The notes beneath the pieces are model-generated. The model saw nothing but the letters and a program-made list of their open reading frames with translations. It had not been told where the DNA came from and searched no databases. The position numbers were made by a program, and so were the translations under genes. A stretch of DNA of 64,000 nt. Origin: Methanolobus chelungpuianus (GTDB lineage Archaea; Halobacteriota; Methanosarcinia; Methanosarcinales; Methanosarcinaceae). Below, piece after piece: positions 1 through 7,818 of the stretch. The DNA lies in assembly GCF_024500045.1 (NCBI RefSeq), contig NZ_JTEO01000004.1, positions 124,001 through 188,000 of the forward strand, written 5' to 3'. Position 1 is the first letter of the stretch, and every line of letters begins with the position of its first letter.

Positions 1-1410
1 ATCGAGCACCCGGCAGCCAAGATGGTGGTCGAGGTCTCGAAGACGCAGGATGATGAGGTCGGCGACGGTACTACCACGGCAGCTGTACTCACCGGAGAGC
101 TTCTCGCAAAGGCAGAAGAGCTCCTGGAGAAAGGTGTCCACCCCACGATCATAGCTTCAGGATACAGGCACGCCGCAAAAAAATGTGCTGAGATCCTCGA
201 CACAATTACAATTGACGTTTCTAAGGATGACAGGGAAACTCTGAAGAAACTTGCCAGGACCGCCCTTACAGGGAAAGGCGCAGGCGAGTACAAGGAGTTC
301 CTTGCAGATATCGTGCTCGATGCCGTTCTTTCCGTAGCGGAGGAGACCGATGATGGCATAAAGGTGGATGTGGGTGACATCACCATTGAAAAGAAAGAAG
401 GCGGAAGCATTCTTGATACTGAGATGATCCCCGGCCTTGTTATTGACAAAGAGCGCGTCAGGCCCAACATGCCAAAGAAGATCCAGAACGCTAAGATCCT
501 GCTGGCAAGCTTCGGCATAGAGTTCCATAAGATCGAGAAGGATGCTGAGATCAAGATCACCTCACCTGACCAGATGCAGCTTTTCGTTGAGCAGGAAGAA
601 AGGATGGTCAAGGAAATGGTGGACAGGATCATCGCAAGTGGAGCCAATGTAGTGTTCTCCCAGAAGGCGATTGACGATCTTGCACAGTACTACCTGGAGA
701 AGGCAGGCATATACGCATGCAGGAGAATCAAGAAGAGCGACCTCCAGAAGCTGGCAAAGGCAACCGGAGCAACCCTGTTCCAGGATGTCACCGATATCAG
801 GCCAGGCGACCTCGGATCTGCCGAAATGGTGGAAGAGAGGGATATCGGCGGTGCCAAGATGACCGTTCTTACCGGATGCAGGGAAGAGAAGACAGTCTCA
901 CTTGTCCTCCACGGCGGTACAACACATATCGTGGATGCACTCAAGCGTGCGCTCAATGACGCACTTTGTGTGGTAGGCGTTGCACTGGAAGACAAGAAGA
1001 TCGTTGCAGGCGGCGGCTCGCCGGAAATAGAGCTTGCACTCAGGCTCAGGGAATATGCTGCAACCCTCAAGGGCAGGGAACAGCTCGCAGTAAGCAAGTT
1101 CGCTGAAGCGTTCGAGATAATCCCGCAGACGCTTGCAGAGAATGCAGGTCTGGATGCCATTGACATGCTTATCGAGCTTCGCTCCCAGCACGAGCAGGGC
1201 AACAAGAACGCAGGTCTTAACGTTTACACCGGTAAGGTCGTGAACATGTACGACATGGACGTCCTTGAGCCTCTCAGGATCAAGACACAGGCTATCAATT
1301 CCGCCACAGAGGCAACCGTAATGATCCTCAGGATCGATGACGTCGTTGCAGCAAGCGGCAAGGGCGGCGCAATGCCCCCGGGAATGCCCCAGCCTGACAT
1401 GGACATGTAA
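1..1410 (+). CDS. thsA: Thermosome subunit (group II chaperonin), 5'-truncated by window edge
   Basis: ATP-driven cytosolic protein-folding chamber subunit. The reading frame is open from base 1 (IEHPAAKMVVEVSKTQDDEVG), so the N-terminal portion lies outside the window. The nucleotide-binding motif GDGTTT is at bases 61-78, and the C-terminal segment carries the GGGSPEIELA motif. The tail is Gly/Met/Pro-rich (GGAMPPGMPQPDMDM), the flexible chamber tail typical of archaeal thermosomes. The stop is followed by a hairpin terminator, so the gene is not co-transcribed with bioY. Which paralogue this is cannot be told from the fragment, so the symbol is generic. The family is certain. Confidence 0.96.
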   Translation: MEHPAAKMVVEVSKTQDDEVGDGTTTAAVLTGELLAKAEELLEKGVHPTIIASGYRHAAKKCAEILDTITIDVSKDDRETLKKLARTALTGKGAGEYKEFLADIVLDAVLSVAEETDDGIKVDVGDITIEKKEGGSILDTEMIPGLVIDKERVRPNMPKKIQNAKILLASFGIEFHKIEKDAEIKITSPDQMQLFVEQEERMVKEMVDRIIASGANVVFSQKAIDDLAQYYLEKAGIYACRRIKKSDLQKLAKATGATLFQDVTDIRPGDLGSAEMVEERDIGGAKMTVLTGCREEKTVSLVLHGGTTHIVDALKRALNDALCVVGVALEDKKIVAGGGSPEIELALRLREYAATLKGREQLAVSKFAEAFEIIPQTLAENAGLDAIDMLIELRSQHEQGNKNAGLNVYTGKVVNMYDMDVLEPLRIKTQAINSATEATVMILRIDDVVAASGKGGAMPPGMPQPDMDM

Positions 1411-1433
1411 AGTTGCTTGGATTTACTTTGTAG

Positions 1434-1450
1434 TGCCGGAGTTCCCGGCA
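1434..1450 (+). terminator. Hairpin terminator after the thermosome gene
   Basis: TGCCGG (1434-1439), a 5-nt loop and CCGGCA (1445-1450) form a perfect 6-bp stem. A pyrimidine-rich tract with T runs follows directly (ttattctcttttctgtctt). It starts 23 nt after the thermosome stop. Confidence 0.65.
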
Positions 1451-1580
1451 TTATTCTCTTTTCTGTCTTATATCCGCTCCTATTGTTTCCTATACCAGCA
1501 TGATGATACTGGCAATAGTGGTGGCTGGAGCAGTTTCCCTGTGATTGTAAACCCTGCAGTCAGTTGTATACGATAAGTCT

Positions 1581-1619
1581 TTTATATCATGTAAACCATC
1601 TACAGAAAAAGGTTGACAT
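1581..1619 (+). promoter_or_regulatory. bioY promoter with BirA-like biotin operator
   Basis: A TATA-like element (TTTATATCA, 1581-1589) is followed by an inverted repeat, ATGTAAACC (1589-1597), 13 nt, GGTTGACAT (1611-1619), with 8 of 9 positions complementary. The arms match the known BirA half-sites of bacterial and some archaeal biotin operons (TTGTAAACC / GGTTTACAA). The site would cover the transcription start expected near 1610. Two further TTGTAAACC half-sites lie at 1545-1553 and 1691-1699 without clear partners. This fits biotin repression of the transporter downstream. The remainder of the 1411-1776 gap holds no convincing gene. Confidence 0.6.
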
Positions 1620-1776
1620 AGCTTGTACAGCCTGGTATTGGTGCTTACATGGTGCAGTATTCTCAGTTTTGCACTCGGGCATTGTTCCAATTGTAAACCT
1701 CAGCCCTTAGCTGGAAATGTATCCTGCAGGACTGAGGTCATCATCGGCTTACAGCTCAGGTAAAGACGGGAGAATC

Positions 1777-2331
1777 ATGAACGAAAATTACCATTACGAG
1801 AACTATTACGAGAGCGATGTCCGAAAAATGGCGATGGCATCCCTTTTTACCGCCCTGATAGCAGTCGGGGCATTTATCCGGATACCGGTCCTCATAAGTC
1901 CTGTTCCCATAACTCTGCAGGTGCTGTTCATATTCCTTGCAGGTGCCATGCTTGGTGCACGCTGGGGATCCATGAGTGTGATGATCTACCTGCTGCTTGG
2001 GATCATAGGACTGCCCGTGTTCTCCGGAGGCTCATCGGGTATTGGCGTGCTGTTTGGACCTACCGGTGGATATCTGGCAGGCTTTGTTTTTGCTGCGTTT
2101 GTCATAGGTACATTTTCCGACAGGTGGGGCACTTCAGGTGTGCTCCGGAATGCATTGTTCATGTCGGCAGGATTACTCGTGATCTATCTGCTGGGTGCTG
2201 CCTATATGGTCTACGTTGCACGCATATCAGTGGAAAGTGCTATCCTTCTGGGTGTTGCTCCGTTCATTCCGGGGGATCTGCTTAAGCTTGTATTCTCTTC
2301 TGTGATCGCCGCAAAGTATTCTCTTGAGTAG
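1777..2331 (+). CDS. bioY: BioY, biotin-binding S component of an ECF transporter
   Basis: Membrane protein of about 184 residues that captures biotin and docks on the ECF module encoded next to it. Several hydrophobic helices are visible, along with the BioY-type stretch VLISPVPITLQVLFIFLAGA and the Gly-rich FGPTGGYLAGFVFA near residue 90. The ATG at 1777 is preferred because GACGGGAG lies just upstream; an in-frame ATG at 1717 would add 20 residues unlike the family. The gene is followed immediately by two ATPases and an EcfT, a complete BioY-EcfA-EcfA-EcfT set. A BirA-like palindrome in the promoter supports biotin as substrate. Confidence 0.92.
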   Translation: MNENYHYENYYESDVRKMAMASLFTALIAVGAFIRIPVLISPVPITLQVLFIFLAGAMLGARWGSMSVMIYLLLGIIGLPVFSGGSSGIGVLFGPTGGYLAGFVFAAFVIGTFSDRWGTSGVLRNALFMSAGLLVIYLLGAAYMVYVARISVESAILLGVAPFIPGDLLKLVFSSVIAAKYSLE

Positions 2332-2359
2332 GTTCCATGAACAACACTGTGCCCGGACG

Positions 2360-3169
2360 ATGAGCATGATAGATATCCGCGAACTGCGTCACACTTATCC
2401 CGACGGGACCCCGGCACTGGACTCAGTGAGCCTGCAGATTGGTAAAGATGAGTTCATTGTAATTGCAGGGAGGAACGGTAGCGGTAAATCCTCCCTCATC
2501 CGGCACATGAACGCTTTGCTCCTTCCCTCGGATGGCTCCGTACATGTGAACGGCCTGTGCACTGCGCAGAAGGAACACCACCCTGCCATCCGCAAGGCCG
2601 TGGGTATGGTCTTTCAGGATCCCGATTCGCAGTTTGTCGGCATGACCGTGGAGGAGGACATCGCTTTTGGCCCGGAGAACCTGGGCCTTCCTTCTTCAAG
2701 GATAAAAGAGCTTGTGGAGCACTCTATGGAAACCATGGGGATCTGCGAACTCAGGTTCCATTCTCCCCGTTCCCTCAGTGGCGGCCAGAAACAGAAGCTT
2801 GCTATTGCAGGGGTACTTGCAATGGAACCCCAGTGTATCGTGTTGGATGAGATCACTTCCATGCTCGATCATCTTTCAAGGCAGGAGGTGCTTGATGCTA
2901 TCAGGCGCATCCGTGAGCAAGGCACTGCTGTTGTTTATGTCACTCACCGGCTCGGGGAGGCTGCGGATGCGGATCGCCTCATCATCATGGATTCAGGAAG
3001 GATTGTGGCTGACGCATCTCCCCGCGATGTTTTCAGAAAGCACGATATCGAAAGATATGGGGTTGAGATGCCGCCTGTGGCAGCGCTCTCAAAAATGCTT
3101 GCCGACGCAGGATTTAATATAGGGCTTGCCCTTACGAAGGATGAGCTGCTGGAGGATCTGTGTCCATAG
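2360..3169 (+). CDS. ecfA1: ECF transporter ATPase 1 (EcfA/BioM/CbiO family)
   Basis: Cytoplasmic ATP-hydrolysing subunit that powers the biotin ECF transporter. It shows Walker [10 protein letters not shown], a Q-loop in FQDPDSQFVG, signature LSGGQKQK, Walker B CIVLDE and the switch His in VYVTHR. The start is uncertain: ATGs at 2360 and 2366 both give a normal N-terminus (MIDIRELRHTYPDG), whereas the longer TTG-initiated frame at 2324 overlaps bioY and lacks homology-like sequence. The end overlaps the next ATPase by 10 nt, suggesting translational coupling. Walker B reads DEIT where most family members read DEPT. Confidence 0.9.
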   Translation: MSMIDIRELRHTYPDGTPALDSVSLQIGKDEFIVIAGRNGSGKSSLIRHMNALLLPSDGSVHVNGLCTAQKEHHPAIRKAVGMVFQDPDSQFVGMTVEEDIAFGPENLGLPSSRIKELVEHSMETMGICELRFHSPRSLSGGQKQKLAIAGVLAMEPQCIVLDEITSMLDHLSRQEVLDAIRRIREQGTAVVYVTHRLGEAADADRLIIMDSGRIVADASPRDVFRKHDIERYGVEMPPVAALSKMLADAGFNIGLALTKDELLEDLCP

Positions 3170-3999
3170 TGGTCCGGGATGTGACTTTCCGTTACAACCC
3201 CGGCACTTCTCTGGAAAGGACCGCCCTTGAGGATGTCAGTCTCTCCATCGGCAGGGACGAGCTCGTGCTCATAGGTGGTGCCATCGGCTCAGGTAAATCC
3301 ACACTCATACGGCATTTCAACGGTCTGCTCAGGCCCTGCTCGGGACAGGTGACCGTAGATGGCATGCAAGCCTCTGAAAAGAAAGTGAGGTCCAGGGTAG
3401 GTATGCTTTTCCAGTTTCCCCGGCAGCAGCTCTTCGGGCGTACCGTTTTTGAGGAGCTGGCCTTCGGTCCGAAAAACTTCGGTCTCCGGGGTCCTGAGAT
3501 TGAGAAGCAGGTGCATTACGCACTGGAACTTCTTGGCCTTGGTCGGGACATATTGTCCACATCGCCCTTAAGACTGAGCGGAGGCCAGAAGAGGCTGGTT
3601 GCCATGGCAGGCATCCTGGCATGCAGGCCGGACTATCTGGTGCTGGATGAACCTCTATCAGGGCTGGATGCAGAGAATAAGGGCTTGCTCATTTCCGCGC
3701 TCAGGCTTCTCAATTCAGATGGCGTGACGATCATTGTGGTATCTCATCGTGTATCGGACATGCTGTCCCTTGCAGACCGTGTATACTGGCTTGATCGGGG
3801 AAGGCTCGTGTTCAGCGGTACTCCTGCAGAGTATGCCGGGCATGAATCTCTTCCTCTTCCTGAGATCACATGCCTCATGAAGGAACTGCGCACCAGGGGA
3901 TTTGATGTAAGGTGCGATATCTTCGACACAGATGAGGCCTTCCGGGAAATATCCCGCGTGCTGGGATCGAAGAGGGTCAAGGGGGCAGCCGAGGAATGA
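3160..3999 (+). CDS. ecfA2: ECF transporter ATPase 2 (EcfA/BioM/CbiO family)
   Basis: Second ATPase of the biotin ECF transporter, about 279 residues, expected to pair with the preceding one. Motifs: Walker A GGAIGSGKST, Q-loop FQFPRQQLFG, signature LSGGQKRL, Walker B YLVLDEPLSGLD, switch His in VVSHR. The GTG start at 3160 is fixed by a GGAGG site at 3151-3155 lying inside the end of the upstream gene. The stop overlaps the start of the EcfT gene by 4 nt (ATGA). The second residue of the canonical Walker A is A rather than N, a common variation. Confidence 0.92.
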   Translation: MSIVVRDVTFRYNPGTSLERTALEDVSLSIGRDELVLIGGAIGSGKSTLIRHFNGLLRPCSGQVTVDGMQASEKKVRSRVGMLFQFPRQQLFGRTVFEELAFGPKNFGLRGPEIEKQVHYALELLGLGRDILSTSPLRLSGGQKRLVAMAGILACRPDYLVLDEPLSGLDAENKGLLISALRLLNSDGVTIIVVSHRVSDMLSLADRVYWLDRGRLVFSGTPAEYAGHESLPLPEITCLMKELRTRGFDVRCDIFDTDEAFREISRVLGSKRVKGAAEE

Positions 4000-4763
4000 G
4001 CGCCCTTCTGTTCAGATATGTTCCGGGCGACTCCTTTCTTCACCTGCTTGACCCGAGGGTGAAGATAACTGCAATGCTGGTGGCAAGCATCAGCATCTTC
4101 ATGTCCTCCACTTTCAGGGAGATGGCCGCCATATCGCTGGTATTCTCTCTAATACTCCTGATCTCCTCCGTTTCTCCCCGGATCGTGCTTGGATCCCTCA
4201 GGCCCATGCTGGTGTTCCTGTTCCTGATATTCATTCTTCAGCTCTTCCTTACCGGAGGTGATTCCCTGTTCTCCCTGATGGGGCTGGACGCCACCTACCA
4301 GGGACTGGTAAAAGGGTCGCTGCTTGTCCTGCGTTTCATTCTACTGCTTATGTTCGCCTCACTTCTCACAGCCACAACAAGTCCTTCCATGATGACGGCG
4401 GGGATAGAACGGATGCTTCGCCCCCTGCCTTCAAGGAAGTTCGGCATCTCTTCCTTTGACCTTGCGACCATGATGTTCCTTTCCCTCCACTTCGTGCCTC
4501 TTCTTCACGAAAATTTTAGCAAGCTCCGTGATTCACAGCTCTCCCGCGGCCTGGATGCAAAGAAGAATCCTGCGCTGGCCCTCTATTCCTTATCTGTTCC
4601 CATGGTCAGGGCCGCCTTTGGCTCTGCAGAGGATGTGGCCGTTGCCATGGAAAGCCGCTGCTATCAGGGTGATCACCGCAGCTCCCTTCATGAACCGCAG
4701 CTCCGGAAAAAGGACCTATTGTCATTGTTATCCTTTGCCGCTGTCATGCTTTTAATGATATGA
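3996..4763 (+). CDS. ecfT: EcfT transmembrane coupling protein (BioN/CbiQ family)
   Basis: Integral membrane T component that couples ATP hydrolysis to movement of BioY. About 255 residues, with the conserved start RYVPGDSFLHLLDPRVKI, several hydrophobic helices, and the cytoplasmic coupling stretch QLSRGLDAKKNP together with AMESRCYQG. The A-R-G-type coupling motifs are present as SRG and SRC. The start overlaps the ATPase stop (ATGA at 3996). It completes the bioY operon; no separate promoter is visible. Confidence 0.92.
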   Translation: MSALLFRYVPGDSFLHLLDPRVKITAMLVASISIFMSSTFREMAAISLVFSLILLISSVSPRIVLGSLRPMLVFLFLIFILQLFLTGGDSLFSLMGLDATYQGLVKGSLLVLRFILLLMFASLLTATTSPSMMTAGIERMLRPLPSRKFGISSFDLATMMFLSLHFVPLLHENFSKLRDSQLSRGLDAKKNPALALYSLSVPMVRAAFGSAEDVAVAMESRCYQGDHRSSLHEPQLRKKDLLSLLSFAAVMLLMI

Positions 4764-4810
4764 GTTAGTAAGATTGATCGGCTGATCTCTCTGGCCTCAT
4801 GCAATATCCA

Positions 4811-4838
4811 TAAATATATGCACATATGTTCATATGTT
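4811..4838 (+). promoter_or_regulatory. Promoter and possible operator of the ArsR-permease operon
   Basis: TATA-like TAAATATA (4811-4818) precedes two direct copies of CATATGTT (4823-4830 and 4831-4838); the first lies in the palindrome ACATATGT. The TATA spacing puts transcription start at or just before the ATG at 4834 or 4840, so the message is probably leaderless. The repeats would then cover the start site, a plausible ArsR autoregulatory position. Confidence 0.45.
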
Positions 4839-5196
4839 TATGACAGACGATCCAGGGCATGTATGTGCCGATCAAGAATCAATATCACTTCTCTCGCAAA
4901 ACATTCCTTCGGAGGATGAGCTTTGCAGGATATGCAATATCTTCGGCGCACTGCAGTCAGAGACCAGGCTGAAGATACTTTTCCTGCTTTCCGGGGGTGG
5001 CCTGTGTGTCAAGGAGCTTGAGGGGGCGCTTGACATTTCCCAGCCTGCCATCTCTCACAGCCTGCGCACCCTGCGCCAGCTTGACCTAGTGCGCGTGAAA
5101 AAGGAAGGCAGGTTCGCAGTCTACCATATTGCCGATGAGCACGTGCATACCTTCATTGATGTGTGCCGGAAACACGTTTCTGAGTGTGAGTGGTGA
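4834..5196 (+). CDS. ArsR/SmtB-family repressor with an alpha-5 metal site
   Basis: Winged-helix metal sensor, 120 residues. The DNA-binding part runs from about residue 35 to 95 (ELEGALDISQPAISHSLRTL as recognition HTH). The C-terminal helix holds D101, H103, H114 and E117, an exact D-x-H-x10-H-x2-E pattern, which in SmtB-type proteins forms the alpha-5 Zn(II)/Co(II)/Ni(II) site. The gene therefore probably senses a divalent transition metal rather than arsenite. It overlaps or abuts a COG0701 permease gene, its likely target. ATG 4834 and ATG 4840 are both possible starts near a probable leaderless transcription start. Confidence 0.88.
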   Translation: MFMTDDPGHVCADQESISLLSQNIPSEDELCRICNIFGALQSETRLKILFLLSGGGLCVKELEGALDISQPAISHSLRTLRQLDLVRVKKEGRFAVYHIADEHVHTFIDVCRKHVSECEW

Positions 5197-5198
5197 AA

Positions 5199-6320
5199 AT
5201 GGATACGCTGTTTTCGATACTGGCGGGAATCGCCATGGAATCCTGGCGTCTCTTTGTAGAGATGGCTCCTTACCTCTTCCTGGGATTTGTGATAGCTGGC
5301 CTTCTGCACGTGTACATCCCGGAGAAACAGATCATGAAGTATCTGGGCAGTTCGGCAGGAAAGATCAGGTCGGCACTGCATGCATCCTTGCTTGGCATTC
5401 CAATCCCTCTCTGCTCCTGTGGTGTGGTGCCCACTGCCCTGTCACTCCAGAAAAGAGGTGCTACAAAGGGTGCCACATTGTCATTCCTGATATCGACCCC
5501 TGAAACAGGCGTGGACTCAGTAGCGATAACCTATGCCCTGCTTGACCCCATAATGACCGTGTTCCGCCCGCTGGCAGCTTTCGTAACAGCTCTTTCCGCA
5601 GGGATAGCGGAGAATTTCCTCAATCCTGAAAAGCTTCCGGCAGCCGGGAACAAGGCCGCTGAGAACACGGCTTCCGGAAAAAAGAACGTACTTATGCTCC
5701 AGCCGATGACTGCATGCAGCGATTCTTCCTGTTCATGCCAGGCTCCTGCTGCCAGGGATACTGGCTCCCCGGGAGCGGGCCGGCTCAGGGAGGGCGTAAG
5801 ATATGCCTTTGTCGAGCTCCTTGGAGACATTTCCAGGTGGCTTGTGTTGGGCATAGTCCTTGCCGGCGTGATCTCCTATGCAGTCCCGTATGAGCTTGTG
5901 AGCTCTTACCTGGGGGGCGGCGTCACTTCCATGCTTTTCATGCTTGTGGTGGGTATTCCCCTCTATATCTGTGCAACTGCGTCCACACCGCTGGCAGCAG
6001 CCCTCATAGCAAAGGGAATGAGTCCGGGAACAGCATTCGTCTTCCTTCTTGCCGGGCCTGCAACAAATGCCGCCACGCTTACCATGGTGACAAGGTTCCT
6101 CGGTAAAAGAAGCGCTGCTCTCTATCTCGGAATGATAGCCTTCTGTTCGCTGGGCTTTGGCCTGCTGCTGGACATGATCTATTTCAGGCTCGGGATAGAG
6201 GCGAGTTCAGTTGTTGGCAGTGCAAGTGAGATACTACCTGAGCCATTGAAGCTGGTGTTTGCACTGGCGCTGATCCCGTTCATTGCTCGCGGTATCTCCA
6301 AAAAACAGTGCAAGCAGTAA
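5199..6320 (+). CDS. COG0701 (DUF318) metal-efflux permease, SO_0444-like
   Basis: Polytopic inner-membrane permease of about 373 residues, probably exporting a metal such as Zn or Cu. It carries the family motif PLCSCGVVPTALSL near residue 70 and a second similar half (GIPLYICATASTPLAAALIAKG), indicating internal duplication. Between the halves is a cytoplasmic loop with a Cys cluster, ACSDSSCSCQ, a candidate metal-handover site. ATG 5199 is used; GTG codons at 5190 and 5193 are alternatives. The gene is 2 nt downstream of the alpha-5-type ArsR, so it is presumably derepressed by the metal that ArsR senses. Substrate is inferred, not seen. Confidence 0.85.
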   Translation: MDTLFSILAGIAMESWRLFVEMAPYLFLGFVIAGLLHVYIPEKQIMKYLGSSAGKIRSALHASLLGIPIPLCSCGVVPTALSLQKRGATKGATLSFLISTPETGVDSVAITYALLDPIMTVFRPLAAFVTALSAGIAENFLNPEKLPAAGNKAAENTASGKKNVLMLQPMTACSDSSCSCQAPAARDTGSPGAGRLREGVRYAFVELLGDISRWLVLGIVLAGVISYAVPYELVSSYLGGGVTSMLFMLVVGIPLYICATASTPLAAALIAKGMSPGTAFVFLLAGPATNAATLTMVTRFLGKRSAALYLGMIAFCSLGFGLLLDMIYFRLGIEASSVVGSASEILPEPLKLVFALALIPFIARGISKKQCKQ

Positions 6321-6332
6321 TTTACACTATTA

Positions 6333-6872
6333 CTACCTTGCCTTTTTACCCAGGAGAACCTCGGTGGACTTGACTATCGCGAAGACCTCGTCCCCTGGCC
6401 TGATATCAAGCCTTTCCACGGCCTCGCTGGTGATAATGGACGTCAGGAGCGAGGGCTCTATTTCAAGGGTTATCTTTGAGATAAGGCCTTCACTTTCCAC
6501 CATGGTCACTTTGCCCGGTATCCTGTTCCGTGCGGATATCTTCAGTCCTATGTTCTCCCATGAGCCCTCGTCCTTCATGGTATCCTCGATGAAGTCCCTG
6601 TTGTGCTCGTATTCGCGGATAAGCTGACGGCCTTCTTCTGTGAGAAAGGTTCCCTGGTCCTTTCCTCCCCTCACGGTCGTCACCACATCTTTCCCCAGCC
6701 TCTCGCTCATGGTGTTAAGCACGTTCCACGCATGTTTGTAGGAAATATCCAGCCTCTCGCAGGCTTTCCTGAGGGAGCGCTCCTCATCGATTGCCTTCAG
6801 GAGGGCCACTTTTCCTGCTCCGATGACCGGTTTCCCTTCCGAGGCCAGCCAGACCTTTGTTTTAGTCTCCAT
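6333..6872 (-). CDS. ModE-like regulator with HTH and TOBE domains
   Basis: 179-residue DNA-binding protein. Residues 1-105 form a ModE-type LysR-like HTH (GAGKVALLKAIDEERSLRKACERLDISYKHAW), and residues about 115-179 form a single TOBE/Mop oxyanion-binding domain (SARNRIPGKV, ending VFAIVKSTEVLLGKK). The family senses molybdate or tungstate and controls uptake and cofactor genes. No Mo/W transporter lies in the window, so its targets are elsewhere. It is convergent with the COG0701 permease, with only 12 nt between stops. Confidence 0.85.
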   Translation of the reverse strand: METKTKVWLASEGKPVIGAGKVALLKAIDEERSLRKACERLDISYKHAWNVLNTMSERLGKDVVTTVRGGKDQGTFLTEEGRQLIREYEHNRDFIEDTMKDEGSWENIGLKISARNRIPGKVTMVESEGLISKITLEIEPSLLTSIITSEAVERLDIRPGDEVFAIVKSTEVLLGKKAR

Positions 6873-6896
6873 GTGTTCCTGTCCTGTACTGCTTTC

Positions 6897-7103
6897 TTAT
6901 GCGAGGTCTTCTTCCTCGAATATAAATAACTCGTCTATGCTGGTCTGCAGGCACCTTGCAACCTTGTATGCGAGTTTAAGCGAGGGGTTGTACTTACCTT
7001 TTTCCAGGAATCCAATGGTCTCCCTCCTGACTCCCACGCGGCTGGCAAGGTCTTCCTGGGTCATGTCGTACCTTGCCCTGAGTTCCTTGATCCTGGTCTT
7101 CAT
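6897..7103 (-). CDS. XRE-family HTH regulator (short)
   Basis: A 68-residue Cro/CI-type regulator, almost only a helix-turn-helix ([29 protein letters not shown]). It lies 11 nt downstream of a DUF2178 membrane protein in the same direction. XRE plus small membrane-protein pairs of this kind recur in archaea and Firmicutes; the physiological signal is unknown. The acidic C-terminus (IFEEEDLA) is normal for this subfamily. Confidence 0.88.
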   Translation of the reverse strand: MKTRIKELRARYDMTQEDLASRVGVRRETIGFLEKGKYNPSLKLAYKVARCLQTSIDELFIFEEEDLA

Positions 7104-7114
7104 AACGACCTCAC

Positions 7115-7510
7115 TTACTCCACATCACCCTTCCTGAACAGGTACCACTGGAAACCCTTTGCAGTGACTGCCATTACAAGGATCAGTAATCCAAGCACCT
7201 GGTCCACTGTCAGCTGCAGGATACCAAAGTAGTTTACCCAGAACAGTACGGCAACCACGACAAGTGTGACGAACCATGAGTAGGAGAGTCCGTAAGAGCC
7301 GATCCTGACAGTTCTTTCATCCTTCAGCGGTCCGCTCCTGTAGCGCCTGGCTCTGATAAAGGTCACGAATATTATCACTGAGCCTGCATTTATCAGGCCG
7401 ATGGACATTTCCTGATAGTTCTCCAGGAAAGCCATCAGTGCCACTCCTGCCATGATCAGGACGGCAGCTACGGAGTACATAGTTTTTGTGTATTTTTCCA
7501 GCTTGCCCAT
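7115..7510 (-). CDS. DUF2178-family membrane protein
   Basis: 131-residue protein with four predicted membrane helices: about residues 10-28, 35-50, 75-92 and 98-115. A conserved polar loop ([22 protein letters not shown]) separates the two hairpins, matching DUF2178 proteins. Function unknown. It is the first gene of a two-gene operon with an XRE regulator; a TATA-like TATATAAAG on the minus strand near 7571-7580 would drive both. Confidence 0.8.
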   Translation of the reverse strand: MGKLEKYTKTMYSVAAVLIMAGVALMAFLENYQEMSIGLINAGSVIIFVTFIRARRYRSGPLKDERTVRIGSYGLSYSWFVTLVVVAVLFWVNYFGILQLTVDQVLGLLILVMAVTAKGFQWYLFRKGDVE

Positions 7511-7818
7511 TTTATCTTTTCCGATATTATTCTAGCATTATAAGGTAAATGTACATCTTAATATTAGCTTTATATATCTTAAAGTTAACTAAATCTAACA
7601 TATGGTCCCTTTTTATTTGTACTTGTGCCCGCTAAAGGGGAGATGTTATCAAGACACCTGAAAGCAGGCATACCGTGACCCATAGCTGCAGGAATGCGCC
7701 GTCATCCATAACTTCAAACATCGTTGAAGTTTAAGCAAAGTATATACGGACCTGCCTCATACACCTTAATCAACGAAATTTTAATAACTGTTATTACAGG
7801 CACAGGTAGTGGTGAAAA
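7511..7818. promoter_or_regulatory. Divergent promoter region between DUF2178 and macroglobulin genes
   Basis: This 308-nt gap contains no convincing gene. Leftward it holds the TATATAAAG element for the DUF2178 operon. Rightward it holds two TATA-like elements for the macroglobulin gene, AAGTATATACGG (about 7737-7748) and TTTTAATAA (7779-7787), and the palindrome at 7710-7731 described separately. GGTGA just before the ATG at 7819 is the ribosome site. Confidence 0.6.
7710..7731. promoter_or_regulatory. Palindrome AACTTCAA-N6-TTGAAGTT upstream of the macroglobulin gene
   Basis: Perfect 8-bp inverted repeat (7710-7717 and 7724-7731) with a 6-nt spacer, ending 6 nt before a TATA-like element. 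The core TTCAA-N6-TTGAA is identical in sequence and spacing to the two palindromes at 14521-14538 and 14559-14578. It is a probable binding site for the same dimeric regulator. Confidence 0.6.

Noticed and set aside
1500-1544. Short hydrophobic frame MMILAIVVAGAVSL after the thermosome gene
   Set aside because: It is only 14 codons, has no ribosome site and lies in an intergenic region with a terminator and promoter; chance is the simpler explanation.
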